This document shows positions 24,519-33,923 of a stretch of 64,000 nucleotides of DNA, piece after piece; position 1 is the stretch's first letter, and each line of letters begins with the position of its first letter. The position numbers were made by a program, and so were the translations under genes. Origin of the DNA: Bacteroidota bacterium (GTDB lineage: Bacteria > Bacteroidota > Bacteroidia > Flavobacteriales_D > Crocinitomicaceae); assembly GCA_016192075.1 (NCBI GenBank), contig JACPUU010000002.1, positions 338,281 to 402,280 of the forward strand, given 5' to 3'. The notes under the pieces are model-generated. The model ran no database searches, was not told the DNA's origin, and saw nothing but the letters and a program-made list of their open reading frames with translations.

Positions 24519-24526
24519 CAAATATA
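24519..24526 (-). promoter_or_regulatory. Promoter -7 element of the glmM-like gene
   Basis: TATATTTG on the minus strand, about 65 nt upstream of the ATG at 24454, matches the Bacteroidota TAnnTTTG element. No convincing upstream TTG was seen. Confidence 0.45.
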
Positions 24527-24529
24527 GTC

Positions 24530-25056
24530 TTTTATGCCTGTTCAGGATATCAGGTAAGGCATGATTTCTGTTAGAAACTGTTAGGATTTTTTTAAACCTT
24601 CAAAAGAAGAGGTCTATTCTCCCGCAGATCGCGAGATGTCGCGACGCGGATTAAATGCGCAGAATACGCAGATTACTGTTACGACCAAACCAAATCTGCG
24701 CCTTATCTGGCGCCTACGCTAAAGCTTCAGCGTAAGCGTTGCGGAAAAATCTGTGCGATCTGTGGGAAGTCAAAAGGATGGACACCGTAAAAGTTGATTA
24801 TAGTACTACTTCTCGAAATAAAATTTCCTGACAGTTACATAGAAACTCCCTTGATTTGCCGAAGCTACACGCTTTCGCATAGCTTCAGCCTTGTAAAAAG
24901 CAAAGGCGGGTGTTAAAAAAGAATTTCGGCAGGCTTGGATATTAAATAATATTCGTAATATTGCACCGTATTCAAGCGTCGGGATACTCATTCCGGCAAA
25001 TTAATCACCAACAGTTTACGTTTATCCAACACCTTACACTTATCCAATTTTAATTT
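24530..25056. other. Intergenic region with small repeats, no gene
   Basis: About 500 bp between two divergent genes. It holds short palindromic pieces (for example CGCTAAAGCTTCAGCG near 24720 and a GAAGCTACACGCTTTCGCATAGCTTC stretch-like hairpin near 24860 given here only as a position) and CGCAGATTACGCAGA-type words common in Bacteroidota spacers. The one open frame (24806-24991, minus) has no ribosome site or recognisable domain and I do not call it. Confidence 0.5.
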
Positions 25057-26880
25057 ATGACTGATTTTTCTGAGTTAAACTCGAAGAAATTACCCGAGTT
25101 ACGTGCTATTGCCGATACTTTAGGTATTACCGGAACGGATTCAATGAAAAAAAATGAACTGATTTCGGCGATCACCGGCGGAGCGTCAACTGCACCAAAG
25201 GCCGCTGCTGAAGAGTCGGTTGAAAATAAACCAAAACGCAAACGGCTTCCGGCTGAAGCAGTCGTGAAAGAAACAGCTCCGAAAGAGTCGGCACAGAAAG
25301 AAGTTACTGCAGCATCTGATCTTTTTGGCAACCCCACGGAAGAAAAATCTGAAAAGCCGGTTCACATTCAGAAATCAAATGATCAGAAACCGCGTGAGGA
25401 ACGTCCGAAAAGAACATTTGAAGAGCGCCCTAAAAAAACATTTCAGAAAGAACATAAACCCCGTCCAACTGACGGACAGTCAAAAGCACCCGTTGATCTT
25501 GGCGCCGATTTTCAAGCCGATGATAACGATGACAACATTGATCCGGTAATACCGGCAGAAACCGACGATATGCCGGTTGCTGCATCTGAAGAACTTTCAC
25601 AGGAAAGACCGGTTGAACAGCCCCGTTCAGAAGAGGCTGCTGCGGGAGATCAAAACGGATCAAACGGCAAACAGCAACACCAGCATCAGCACCCGAAACC
25701 ACAACATCAGCACCAGCATCAGCATAAAAAACAGTCGCAGGAAGATTTTTACGGCTACAATTTTGACGGCCTGGTAGTGAGTGAAGGTTGTTTGGATCTG
25801 ATGCAGGACGGATATGGATTTTTGCGTTCGTCGGATTACAATTACCTGGCTTCGCCGGATGACGTTTATGTATCTCAGAGCCAGGTAAAGTTATTTGGAC
25901 TGAAACGCGGTGATACCGTTCGTGGTGCAATCCGCCCTCCTAAAGAAGGAGAAAAATATTTTCCGCTGATTCGTGTTGACAGCGTTAACGGGCGTGAGCC
26001 AAGTTATGTACGTGACCGCGTTCCGTTTGAATACCTGACACCGTTATTCCCGAACGAAAAATTCAAAATTACCGGTCATAAAAATGAATCTATTTCTACC
26101 CGTGTGATGGATTTGTTTGCACCTATTGGCAAAGGTCAGCGTGGTATGATTGTGGCGCAGCCAAAAACCGGTAAAACAGTTTTACTGAAAGATGTGGCCA
26201 ATGCCATTGCAGCGAATCACCCTGAAGTATACCTGATTGTATTGCTGATTGATGAAAGACCGGAAGAGGTAACAGACATGGCCCGGTCAGTAAATGCAGA
26301 GGTGGTTGCTTCTACGTTTGATGAACCGGCAGAAAAACACGTAAAGCTGGCCAATATTGTACTTGAAAAAGCAAAACGTCTGGTAGAGTGCGGACACGAT
26401 GTGGTTATTCTGCTTGATTCCATTACCCGTCTGGCACGGGCTTACAATACCGTTCAGCCGGCTTCGGGAAAAGTATTATCCGGCGGGGTGGATGCCAATG
26501 CCCTTCACAAACCAAAACGATTCTTTGGAGCAGCCCGTAAAATTGAAAATGGCGGATCGCTGACCATTCTTGCAACAGCACTTACTGACACCGGTTCCAA
26601 AATGGATGAGGTTATTTTTGAAGAGTTCAAAGGTACCGGTAACATGGAGCTTCAGCTTGACCGTAAAATTTCAAACCGTCGTATTTATCCGGCTATTGAT
26701 ATTCTTGCATCGGGCACGCGCCGTGAAGATTTGCTCATGTCCAAAGATGCCCTGCAGCGTATCTGGATTCTGAGAAAATACCTGGCCGATATGAATCCGG
26801 TTGAAGCCATGGAGTTCATTAAAGAACGCATGGAACGCACGCTTTCAAACGAAGAGTTTTTGATTTCAATGAACGATTAA
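25057..26880 (+). CDS. rho: Transcription termination factor Rho with long N-terminal insertion
   Basis: A 607-residue protein. Residues 1-45 are the Rho N-terminal (SAP-like) domain ([22 protein letters not shown]). Residues 50-230 are a low-complexity, charged insertion including a His/Gln-rich run near 207-227. The RNA-binding OB fold follows ([20 protein letters not shown]), then the RecA-like ATPase with Walker A QPKTGKT at 368-374, Walker [14 protein letters not shown] and the Q/R-loop [11 protein letters not shown]. Rho is a hexameric helicase that ends transcription. The usual core is about 420 residues; long insertions are normal in Bacteroidota. Confidence 0.95.
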   Translation: MTDFSELNSKKLPELRAIADTLGITGTDSMKKNELISAITGGASTAPKAAAEESVENKPKRKRLPAEAVVKETAPKESAQKEVTAASDLFGNPTEEKSEKPVHIQKSNDQKPREERPKRTFEERPKKTFQKEHKPRPTDGQSKAPVDLGADFQADDNDDNIDPVIPAETDDMPVAASEELSQERPVEQPRSEEAAAGDQNGSNGKQQHQHQHPKPQHQHQHQHKKQSQEDFYGYNFDGLVVSEGCLDLMQDGYGFLRSSDYNYLASPDDVYVSQSQVKLFGLKRGDTVRGAIRPPKEGEKYFPLIRVDSVNGREPSYVRDRVPFEYLTPLFPNEKFKITGHKNESISTRVMDLFAPIGKGQRGMIVAQPKTGKTVLLKDVANAIAANHPEVYLIVLLIDERPEEVTDMARSVNAEVVASTFDEPAEKHVKLANIVLEKAKRLVECGHDVVILLDSITRLARAYNTVQPASGKVLSGGVDANALHKPKRFFGAARKIENGGSLTILATALTDTGSKMDEVIFEEFKGTGNMELQLDRKISNRRIYPAIDILASGTRREDLLMSKDALQRIWILRKYLADMNPVEAMEFIKERMERTLSNEEFLISMND

Positions 26881-26949
26881 GAACGGCGTTGGTGAAGAGA
26901 GACAGCGGTTTGGTGTAATGAATAAATCCCTTTAATTAAAACAAGAGTT

Positions 26950-27423
26950 ATGGAAAATTCAACAGTCGAATATGCCGGATTCTGGAAGCGTTTTGCTGCA
27001 ATAACCATTGATGGTGTTATTATCCTGTTCATCACCGCAGGTTTCAAATGGGTGTTTATGGATGAAATAATTTCACAGGGCCAGGATGACTATCTCTATG
27101 GTTATTCTGATTCATCCGGCCAGCTATTCTATCAAAAACTTGCTGATTATGCCTGGTCTTTTTACATGCTGATAATTCAGTGGTGCTATTTTGCAGGTAT
27201 GGAAAGTTCACCGCTCAGAGCTACAATTGGAAAATTAGCCGTTGGTATTTACGTAACCGGTGAAAACGGGGAGCGCATCAATTTTGCAAAAGCCACCGGC
27301 AGACATTTTGGAAAAATTATTTCCGGACTCATCATTGGTATCGGCTATATCATGGCTGCGTTTAATGAGAAGAAACAAGCGCTGCATGATACCATGAGCG
27401 GTTGCCTGGTCATGAGTAAGTAG
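26950..27423 (+). CDS. RDD family membrane protein
   Basis: A 157-residue protein with the RDD pattern: YAGFWKRFAAITIDGVIILF at the N-terminus (Arg and Asp in the first TM), a second TM with W-C-Y-F-A and a third near residues 115-135 (FGKIISGLIIGIGYIMAAF), ending with ALHDTMSGCLVM, the family's conserved 'xLHDxxxxT' end. The role is unknown, probably transport or membrane homeostasis. It follows rho by 70 nt and has its own terminator. Confidence 0.85.
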   Translation: MENSTVEYAGFWKRFAAITIDGVIILFITAGFKWVFMDEIISQGQDDYLYGYSDSSGQLFYQKLADYAWSFYMLIIQWCYFAGMESSPLRATIGKLAVGIYVTGENGERINFAKATGRHFGKIISGLIIGIGYIMAAFNEKKQALHDTMSGCLVMSK

Positions 27424-27450
27424 TTTTTAGATCAAAAAAAAATGGATTAG

Positions 27451-27481
27451 AACCGCTTCCTGCAAAGGGGCGGTTTTTTTG
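27451..27481 (+). terminator. Rho-independent terminator after the RDD gene
   Basis: AACCGC and GCGGTT pair around TTCCTGCAAAGG and are followed by seven or more T residues. Confidence 0.75.
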
Positions 27482-27580
27482 TTGGGGTAGCAGGTCGATC
27501 CCATAAATCAAACCCCTGTCCGAAAAATACAAGTTTATCCAATAAATTCTTCAGACCTTTGCGTCAGAATCAATCCATCC

Positions 27581-28807
27581 ATGCGAACCGTTTTGTTTTT
27601 AGGGCTTTTGTTTACCAGTTGTTTCCGGGTGTGGGCACATGCTGATGGGTCTTATTTACCGGCTCAGAAAAAACAGCTTGATTCAAAAAAACTGGGCACC
27701 CGGGTTGATTTTGAACTGATACTGCCGGATACTAATTTCACAGCAAACGGACAGACATTTCCGGTCATTTACCTGCTTGATGCGCAGAATACAGTGAACT
27801 ATACCTACAACCTTTCAACCATTCAATACCTGACCGATTTGGGTGAAATACCCCAGTGCCTGGTGGTGGGCATACCGTTTGATCCGGCTGTTCGCAATAG
27901 CTGGACAAACCCGGATCAAACGGGCGGCAGGGCAACTGATTTTATTAATTTTCTGAGCATAGAACTGGATTCCGTTCTAACTGGTTTGTACCATGCTGCG
28001 CCGTTGAAAATTCTGGTGGGGCACTCACGCACCGCCATACTGGCTTCGTATGCGCTGTCTGTTAATCCGGCTTATTTTTCAGCAGCAGTTTGCAGCAGTT
28101 CGGCTTATTTTGATTTTGGAGATACGCTCCAGAAAATGCAGTTTGAAAAGTTTCTCACCACCATCAACGGGCAGGTTAAAAAGTACCACTATTATTTTTC
28201 AGCCGGAAGTGAACAATACGGAGATCTTCACGAGGCATCTGTCAAAGAAATGGAACAGTATTTAAACGCGCATTCCAATCTGCCGGATAATTTTTACTGG
28301 TCTGTTTTGTATGAAAACGGGGGCCACAATTCAACGCCTGGTTTTACATTGAACCATGCATTGCTTGATTTGTTTTCACCCTACCGGCTGGCGCTGCAAT
28401 CGTGTTTTGAACTGGTAAAAGATTCTGCATTTTCAACGCATGTTCCGGTTGATCTTTTTCAGTCCGTTTACCAAAATGCTTCTGTAGAAATGGGATATAC
28501 CGTTAAACCGGATCTGTTATTTTACAACAGCATTGCATCAGCTTACGCGAACGACTACCAGGGGTATTTCGGTGCCGAAAAAAACACGCTGTGCCTGGCT
28601 GTTTTAATGCAGGCCGTTGCTGATTTTCCGGACTCGTATGAGTTTTATGCCTGGATGGCCGAACTGCAATTTGAACAGAACCAGGTGGCCGCCGGTGAAA
28701 AATCAATAGCAGAGGCAAAGCGGCTGATTAAACAATCTGCCTCACTCAGCAAAGCTGAAAAAAAGGAATGGAATAAGTACCTGGATACGCTTGCTCCAAC
28801 AAACTAA
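27581..28807 (+). CDS. Secreted alpha/beta-fold esterase
   Basis: A 408-residue protein with a signal peptide (MRTVLFLGLLFTSCFRVWAHA). It resembles the COG2819/esterase D-type family of ferri-siderophore esterase-like hydrolases: FPVIYLLDAQNTVNYTY near residue 65, nucleophile motif GHSRTA near residue 147, and a His-containing ENGGHNSTP near 245. The last 130 residues are helical, TPR-like (DSYEFYAWMAELQFEQNQV). Substrate is unknown. The next gene starts 13 nt after its stop, so they form an operon. Confidence 0.8.
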   Translation: MRTVLFLGLLFTSCFRVWAHADGSYLPAQKKQLDSKKLGTRVDFELILPDTNFTANGQTFPVIYLLDAQNTVNYTYNLSTIQYLTDLGEIPQCLVVGIPFDPAVRNSWTNPDQTGGRATDFINFLSIELDSVLTGLYHAAPLKILVGHSRTAILASYALSVNPAYFSAAVCSSSAYFDFGDTLQKMQFEKFLTTINGQVKKYHYYFSAGSEQYGDLHEASVKEMEQYLNAHSNLPDNFYWSVLYENGGHNSTPGFTLNHALLDLFSPYRLALQSCFELVKDSAFSTHVPVDLFQSVYQNASVEMGYTVKPDLLFYNSIASAYANDYQGYFGAEKNTLCLAVLMQAVADFPDSYEFYAWMAELQFEQNQVAAGEKSIAEAKRLIKQSASLSKAEKKEWNKYLDTLAPTN

Positions 28808-28820
28808 ACAGATTCAACAA

Positions 28821-29474
28821 ATGCGTACAATTCTTTTTTGCCTCCTGGCTTCTTTTATCACAGCTTGTGTTTCAGCCAGAAAAAATGGTGCGGCTGAACT
28901 GGTTGACCGCAAAATTCAGAATGAAGACAGTGTTTTGTGGAACGATACATTGCTGCAGCAAGACAAGGCCACCTATTCAACCTACGCCGCTTATTTTGCT
29001 GATCTTCCGCTTACGCTGAGTCCTTTTCCGGTGGCAGATTACGATTATGCAGTAGCAAGTTTTCCGCTTGAACTGAACGCCGACAGCCTGCGTGCAAAAG
29101 GAATTTCTATTGGCTTTTATCCCAATCCTGATTCAGACGAAGTGTCTTTGGAAATGGCCTTTTTTGTTGTTACGGATGATTCACTGACATCTGAAAATTC
29201 GTTCGTGCAGTCGCGCAACTATCCGTACCTGACCGCGCAGGGCATGATGTGTTTTGGCCAGTATACCTTTGACTGGATCTTTGTTCAAAGTCCGCAGGAA
29301 AATGCTTACCTGTTTGTGAATATGAAATTATTTGATTTGCAATTTGGCAAAACGGTGCTGGTTTACCCGCAGGCAGATGGTTCTTTTTATTACCGGCAGC
29401 TCAATCTTGATCCGGCTGGTTATACGGACCTTGAGAAGTATCAGGCCGAGGTAATTGAATTACTTATGCGGTGA
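28821..29474 (+). CDS. Lipoprotein of unknown function
   Basis: A 217-residue lipoprotein started at 28821, giving MRTILFCLLASFITACVSA with the lipobox ITAC. The body is beta-rich (YDYAVASFPLELNADSLRAK, GISIGFYPNPDSDEVSLEM). It shares a start-region resemblance (MRT-L-F-L) with the esterase gene just upstream, which is only signal-peptide similarity. Function unknown. Confidence 0.65.
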   Translation: MRTILFCLLASFITACVSARKNGAAELVDRKIQNEDSVLWNDTLLQQDKATYSTYAAYFADLPLTLSPFPVADYDYAVASFPLELNADSLRAKGISIGFYPNPDSDEVSLEMAFFVVTDDSLTSENSFVQSRNYPYLTAQGMMCFGQYTFDWIFVQSPQENAYLFVNMKLFDLQFGKTVLVYPQADGSFYYRQLNLDPAGYTDLEKYQAEVIELLMR

Positions 29475-29603
29475 AAAAATCAAACGTAGACAGGGATTAA
29501 ATTCCTGTTTTGCAATTCATATCCCGGTTCTGTTCAGGATCAGGAATTTTTACTGAACTTTGGCCCGTCTGTACAAGTGTCGCTCGGGTATGGGCAGTAA
29601 TGT

Positions 29604-30452
29604 ATGAATCCAGAAACGGCTTATCCGGTTAATCCACTCCTCAAAAAATACATTGATTATTATTATTTTCTGAAATCTGATGATCCGGAATTCACCAGCA
29701 GTTATTACTTTTTTCCAAATACCAATCACGCGCTTAACCTTCACCGGAATGTAGATGTAACAATCAGCGAAAAATCAGTCCGCATTCAGGAATCGGCAAA
29801 AAACAATTGCGTTGCCATTCTCCAGGGAAAATACCAGGAACCCCTGATGGCCGAGCTAAGCGGACGCCTGGACAAGGTTACCATTGTGTTTAAACCGCTT
29901 GGAATTTGTCATTTTCTGGATGAACCCTTTCACCAGGTGGCACCATTTCATTCGCAACTATTTACCAAATGGAATCAGGATCCGGCCTATCTGAACCTGC
30001 TTGATCATTTTTTTGCAACCACCGATACAGCCAGCCGTGTTAATTTTTTAGAATCGTATTTGCTGCAGCGGTTCCACCATTTTGAGGAGTATGAGTTTTT
30101 GAGCCGTGCCATTCAGCATTTGCAGAATAGAGAAGAACAGTTGTCTGTTCAGCAGATAGCAGATAAGCTGGCTGTTTCATCACGCACGCTGAACCGCCTT
30201 TTTACCCGGCACGTGGGTATATCACCTGCCTCTTACCGTAAAATTGCACAATTCCGGCATTCACTCCGGAACAAATTGTTTGCAACCCGGTTCAAAAAAC
30301 TGACCGAAATAGGGTATGAAAGTGATTTTTATGACCAGGCTTATTTTTCAAAAGTGTACAGGAAAATTACCGGTGTTAATCCCAATCTTTTTTTCAAATC
30401 AATAGAGCAATTGGCTGATAATAACCTGGTTTTTCGATTTGTTAAGAAATAG
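29604..30452 (+). CDS. AraC family transcriptional regulator
   Basis: A 282-residue regulator. Residues 1-150 are the N-terminal sensing part, of the DUF6597 type (YPVNPLLKKYIDYYYFLKSD, ILQGKYQEPL, TIVFKPLGICHFL). Residues 165-275 are the double helix-turn-helix AraC domain: LSVQQIADKLAVSSRTLNRL and GYESDFYDQAYFSKVYRK with the conserved G-x-x-P (TGVNPNLFFK). It is monocistronic; its target is unknown. Confidence 0.9.
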   Translation: MNPETAYPVNPLLKKYIDYYYFLKSDDPEFTSSYYFFPNTNHALNLHRNVDVTISEKSVRIQESAKNNCVAILQGKYQEPLMAELSGRLDKVTIVFKPLGICHFLDEPFHQVAPFHSQLFTKWNQDPAYLNLLDHFFATTDTASRVNFLESYLLQRFHHFEEYEFLSRAIQHLQNREEQLSVQQIADKLAVSSRTLNRLFTRHVGISPASYRKIAQFRHSLRNKLFATRFKKLTEIGYESDFYDQAYFSKVYRKITGVNPNLFFKSIEQLADNNLVFRFVKK

Positions 30453-30459
30453 GTGTTGT

Positions 30460-30785
30460 AATATCGGTGCTTTATGTATCTTTCAGATATAGTAGAAAGC
30501 ATAGGTTTTTTGAAACAGAAATTGATACCTTCAGGAGCTTTTTTATATGTGAAGTATGTGCCTATGTGGTGAATTTTAGTTTTCTTTTTGGAAACACATA
30601 GACACATTAGAAAACATAGGTTTCACATAGGGTTTTTGAAACAAAAAGGGAGATTTCTATGTGGTCTATGTGCCTATATGGTGAATTTCAGCTTTCCTTT
30701 TGGAACACATAGATACATTAGAAAATAGAGGTTTCACATAGGAGGTTGAGAACAAAATTTGGAAACACATCGATTGTAAAAATTA
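30460..30785. repeat. CACATAG-rich repeat region
   Basis: Non-coding region made of repeated words CACATAG, CTATGTG and ATAGGTTTCACATAGG, with blocks near 30540-30625 and 30650-30755 about 117 nt apart that are clearly copies of each other. The same words build the 127-bp tandem repeat at 63.67 kb. Confidence 0.7.
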
Positions 30786-31631
30786 ATGCGCATGAAACAA
30801 ACTAAACCCCTGGTTGTATTTTTTATTCCGGCATGTATTGCACTCACCGCCTGTAGTCAAAAATCAGCCGGATCAAGCGATACTGCCTCTGCAGAACCAG
30901 TAATTGATACAGTTACAGAACCGGTTGTTGATTCGCTGACAATTGATCCGCCGCAAACGTATTCAGCAACAGATACCAATCAGTACATAAAGTTGATTTC
31001 AACGGGAACTTTTCACAGCGATGAATTATGGGATGGTGTGGAACAGGAAACCTGGTATGGCATTTACCACGACGCCGGCGCTTATTTTGTAGAGGAAACA
31101 GCTATTCGTGCAGCGCGGGTAAATGACCCCATTGTGGATGAAACTGAAAACGAACGTACCGGATGGGAAATAAGTGATTCACACCCGGGCGCATCGCTTG
31201 CACTGATCAGCGGTCTTGAGTTTTCTGAAAGTAACCTGCCGCATGTAACGGCGCCAGATCAGGAACTGATACCCGGAGATTCCCTTACCTTTTCATTTGG
31301 TGACGTAAATTATGCGCTGTTTGCATCAGGTACTAAAATCACTACGGCTGATAATCCGGAATACAACCAGGTTGAAAATTACAAACTGTTTCTTTCTGGT
31401 ACCAAAGATGGAGAAACCGTAACCCAATTGCTGGTTGAGCATACTAATTTTGATGAATCTATGGTCAATGTTCTGCTGATTGCAGATTTGGATAAAGACG
31501 GAATACCGGACATGTTATTGAATAATACCCGGCATTACAACGTAACGAATCCGACACTTTATTTATCATCCGGCGCCGGAAAAAATACATTGCTGCAAAT
31601 TGTGGGCTGGCATTACACCACGGGGTGTTGA
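30786..31631 (+). CDS. Lipoprotein of unknown function
   Basis: A 281-residue lipoprotein (lipobox LTAC at residues 20-23; the ATG two codons downstream is an alternative start). After a Ser/Thr/Pro/Asp-rich linker comes a folded domain with VLLIADLDKDGIPDMLLN near residue 235, a calcium-binding FG-GAP/VCBS-like D-x-D-x-D-G-x-x-D loop. It probably faces outward from the outer membrane. Function unknown. Confidence 0.7.
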   Translation: MRMKQTKPLVVFFIPACIALTACSQKSAGSSDTASAEPVIDTVTEPVVDSLTIDPPQTYSATDTNQYIKLISTGTFHSDELWDGVEQETWYGIYHDAGAYFVEETAIRAARVNDPIVDETENERTGWEISDSHPGASLALISGLEFSESNLPHVTAPDQELIPGDSLTFSFGDVNYALFASGTKITTADNPEYNQVENYKLFLSGTKDGETVTQLLVEHTNFDESMVNVLLIADLDKDGIPDMLLNNTRHYNVTNPTLYLSSGAGKNTLLQIVGWHYTTGC

Positions 31632-31649
31632 TTGAAAAATAGTTGCCGC

Positions 31650-32015
31650 TTATTTGACGAGCAGATAAATAATTCCAAATCCAATTAAAAGACTGACCAG
31701 GATATTTGCAAATGCCATTAAAAACAGGCCGTCCTGCAGAAGTTTAACTGTTTCTAAACTGAATGCTGAGAAGGTAGAGAATCCGCCGCAAAAGCCAACA
31801 ATTACAAAGTACCTGAGATTTTCATGCGCTACCAGTTTCTCTTTAAACAGGTACATTAAAAAACCTAAAACCAGGCACGCCATTGCATTTGATACAAGTG
31901 TGCCGAGCGGAAATTTCCCGGCATAAAACTGGGGCATCAGTTTTCCAATGCCAAAACGGGAGAGGCTTCCAAGTCCGCCGCCGGTAAAAACAAGTAAAAG
32001 CGTTATAAGGTTCAT
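31650..32015 (-). CDS. crcB: Fluoride exporter FluC/CrcB
   Basis: A 121-residue four-TM protein started at the ATG at 32013-32015. The family motifs are all present: GGGLGSLSRFGI near the N-terminus, P-x-G-T-L-x-x-N (FPLGTLVSNAMAC) and GFCGGFSTFSAFSLE, which lines the fluoride pore. FluC channels form dual-topology dimers that expel fluoride. No fluoride riboswitch was recognised upstream, and the gene follows the PAP2 gene by 7 nt, so it is probably expressed with it. Confidence 0.93.
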   Translation of the reverse strand: MNLITLLLVFTGGGLGSLSRFGIGKLMPQFYAGKFPLGTLVSNAMACLVLGFLMYLFKEKLVAHENLRYFVIVGFCGGFSTFSAFSLETVKLLQDGLFLMAFANILVSLLIGFGIIYLLVK

Positions 32016-32022
32016 GAGCCGT

Positions 32023-32670
32023 TCAGTCAGGTTTGGGAATGATAAAGTTTTTTGATACGCGGTTTGCAATGGTATAAACAAAGTAACCAACTGTAACGCC
32101 CAATATGGCTCCCGCAATTAAATCGGACGGGTAATGAACACCCAGGTAGATACGGCTGTAGGCAATAACTCCAAGCCATAGAAACAACAGGTACCACCAG
32201 GCTGAATAACGCCTGAAAAACAGAAAGAGAAAAAAAGTCACGCTGCCAAAATTGGCGGCATGGGATGAAACAAAACCGTAAAGTCCGCCGCGGTATTCAT
32301 CACCGTTGGGTTTAATAACCGTTTTAACCAGGTGACCAATTTCGGTGTTGTGCGTAGGCCTGTATCGCTGCACTGTTTCTTTGAACGCATACACTGAAAT
32401 CAGATCAGTAAGCGTGATGCAGACACCAATTGAAATGAGCATGACCAGTAAAAATTTCTTACCGCGCTTTTTATAGGCATACCAGCAAAAAAACAGGAAG
32501 AGCGGAACCCAGGTAATAGCCCAGCTGACATACCACATGACCACATCCAGCCAGGGAGTATGAACATCATTCAACTGAAGGAACAACTGCCGGTCAATAT
32601 TTTCAAGTGTATCAAACAAAAGGCAATGGGTTAAAAAAATCGTTGCCATTTCAAACTCATGAAATGGCAA
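32023..32670 (-). CDS. PAP2 family phosphatase (undecaprenyl-diphosphate phosphatase-like)
   Basis: A 215-residue six-TM protein with the three PAP2 motifs: K-E-T-V-Q-R-Y-R-P near residue 115, SSHAANFG near 150, and SRIYLGVHYPSDLIAG near 180 with catalytic His. The ATG seven codons downstream (32647-32649) may be the true start. Members dephosphorylate undecaprenyl pyrophosphate, phosphatidate or phosphatidylglycerophosphate; the active site faces the periplasm. Confidence 0.9.
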   Translation of the reverse strand: MPFHEFEMATIFLTHCLLFDTLENIDRQLFLQLNDVHTPWLDVVMWYVSWAITWVPLFLFFCWYAYKKRGKKFLLVMLISIGVCITLTDLISVYAFKETVQRYRPTHNTEIGHLVKTVIKPNGDEYRGGLYGFVSSHAANFGSVTFFLFLFFRRYSAWWYLLFLWLGVIAYSRIYLGVHYPSDLIAGAILGVTVGYFVYTIANRVSKNFIIPKPD

Positions 32671-32696
32671 CGTAAAGATACAAGATAAATGGTGTA

Positions 32697-33716
32697 TTAG
32701 TGCTTAACAAATTTTTCGATAAAAATGGTTCCGTCCTGGTTTTGCAAACGAATGGTATAAATTCCCGGTGTCATACCCGAGAGATCAATGCCTGAAGAAT
32801 TGGTTGAACCGGTTGCAATTAGTTTTCCGCTAAGGTCCACCACCTGGTACGCCAGGTTGCTTTCTGAAACATAAAGAACAGTGTTGGCCGGGTTCGGATA
32901 AATGTCAAAATGATTTTCTGTTTCAGCAACCGTTAAACCGCAGGGAACATTATCAAAAACCACCGTTGGAGCAATTGTTCCGCTGTTGAATCCAATAGAT
33001 CCGGTAGGTGTATTAAAAGTAAAGGTTCCGCCAAAAACGCCAAAGTTAGAACTTGAATTGGCCGTGTGATAGGTCCCGGTTCCGGTTAATGTATCATCCA
33101 GGCAATTGGTCATATCCTGCGCAATACAAAAAGTACCGTTGTTTACAAAAAGCGCGCTCAGTGTTTGAATGTTGCAGTTTGAAAAATCGTTGACCAGGTC
33201 AATGGTACCATCGTTGATAAAGTGTCCCTGGTTGTTGAAGTTGTTGGCAATATTCAGATCGGCTCCGGCATCGTTGTGTGCAACACTGGTTTCATCGTTG
33301 AGATAATCATACACACTGATGGTACCGGTATTATTAATGGTCGCCTGGTTCCAGAGGCTATCCAGGTTTCCGGTGTTGCCGCTGTTTACAAAAGATGCCA
33401 CATCAGAAATATACAACCGGTGACAGTTGAAGGTACCTGCGTTGATCAGTGATCCGCTGCCGTCAACCCATACATCACGGTCTGATCCGTCTTCGAGCAG
33501 TGATCCTGAAGCATTGATTTTAATCTGGCCTGAGGTGTAATAAATAGGCGCCGTCATTTCCATGGCGTGATTAATAACCAGTGAATCACCGTCAGCGGGT
33601 ACGCAAAAACAGTCCCACAACAAAGGATTGTAAAAATTACCGGAACCGGTGGTGGTTTGTACCTGTGCATGCAGCACGGCAGAAAATCCAAAAAAGAGAG
33701 TAAAAAGTTTTAACAT
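32697..33716 (-). CDS. Secreted protein with T9SS type A sorting domain
   Basis: A 339-residue protein with a signal peptide (MLKLFTLFFGFSAVLHA) and a body of repeated N-G-T/N-x-G turns (INNTGTISVYD, FINDGTIDLVND) typical of a parallel beta-helix. The last 75 residues are a type A C-terminal sorting domain: HFDIYPNPANTVLYVS, VVDLSGKLI, and LSGMTPGIYTIRLQ, ending KFVKH. It would be exported by type IX secretion and attached to the cell surface or released. Function unknown. Confidence 0.85.
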   Translation of the reverse strand: MLKLFTLFFGFSAVLHAQVQTTTGSGNFYNPLLWDCFCVPADGDSLVINHAMEMTAPIYYTSGQIKINASGSLLEDGSDRDVWVDGSGSLINAGTFNCHRLYISDVASFVNSGNTGNLDSLWNQATINNTGTISVYDYLNDETSVAHNDAGADLNIANNFNNQGHFINDGTIDLVNDFSNCNIQTLSALFVNNGTFCIAQDMTNCLDDTLTGTGTYHTANSSSNFGVFGGTFTFNTPTGSIGFNSGTIAPTVVFDNVPCGLTVAETENHFDIYPNPANTVLYVSESNLAYQVVDLSGKLIATGSTNSSGIDLSGMTPGIYTIRLQNQDGTIFIEKFVKH

Positions 33717-33923
33717 ACAAGTAAGATTATATTTGTTTAAATATACGAGTCTGAATACAAATCGTTGGTATCATGCGCCGGAAAAATTGTAAAAATAATT
33801 GGACGTTGTAACATACAAACTGACTGGCTTGCATTTGGTTAGATAACTCATTAGGTAAAATTGGCTATATTTAGACCAGTTATTGATTGTTGCGGCTGAG
33901 GTAAAAAATTAAAAATCAAACGC

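Noticed and set aside
24806..24991. Open frame of 61 codons on the minus strand in the intergenic region before rho
   Set aside because: No ribosome site, no recognisable domain, and it overlaps small palindromic repeats; probably chance.
25430..25930. Long minus-strand frame inside rho
   Set aside because: Antisense shadow of the low-complexity part of rho; the rho frame is certain.
30460..30785. CRISPR array
   Set aside because: The repeats are degenerate, palindromic and lack regular unique spacers; no cas gene is near.
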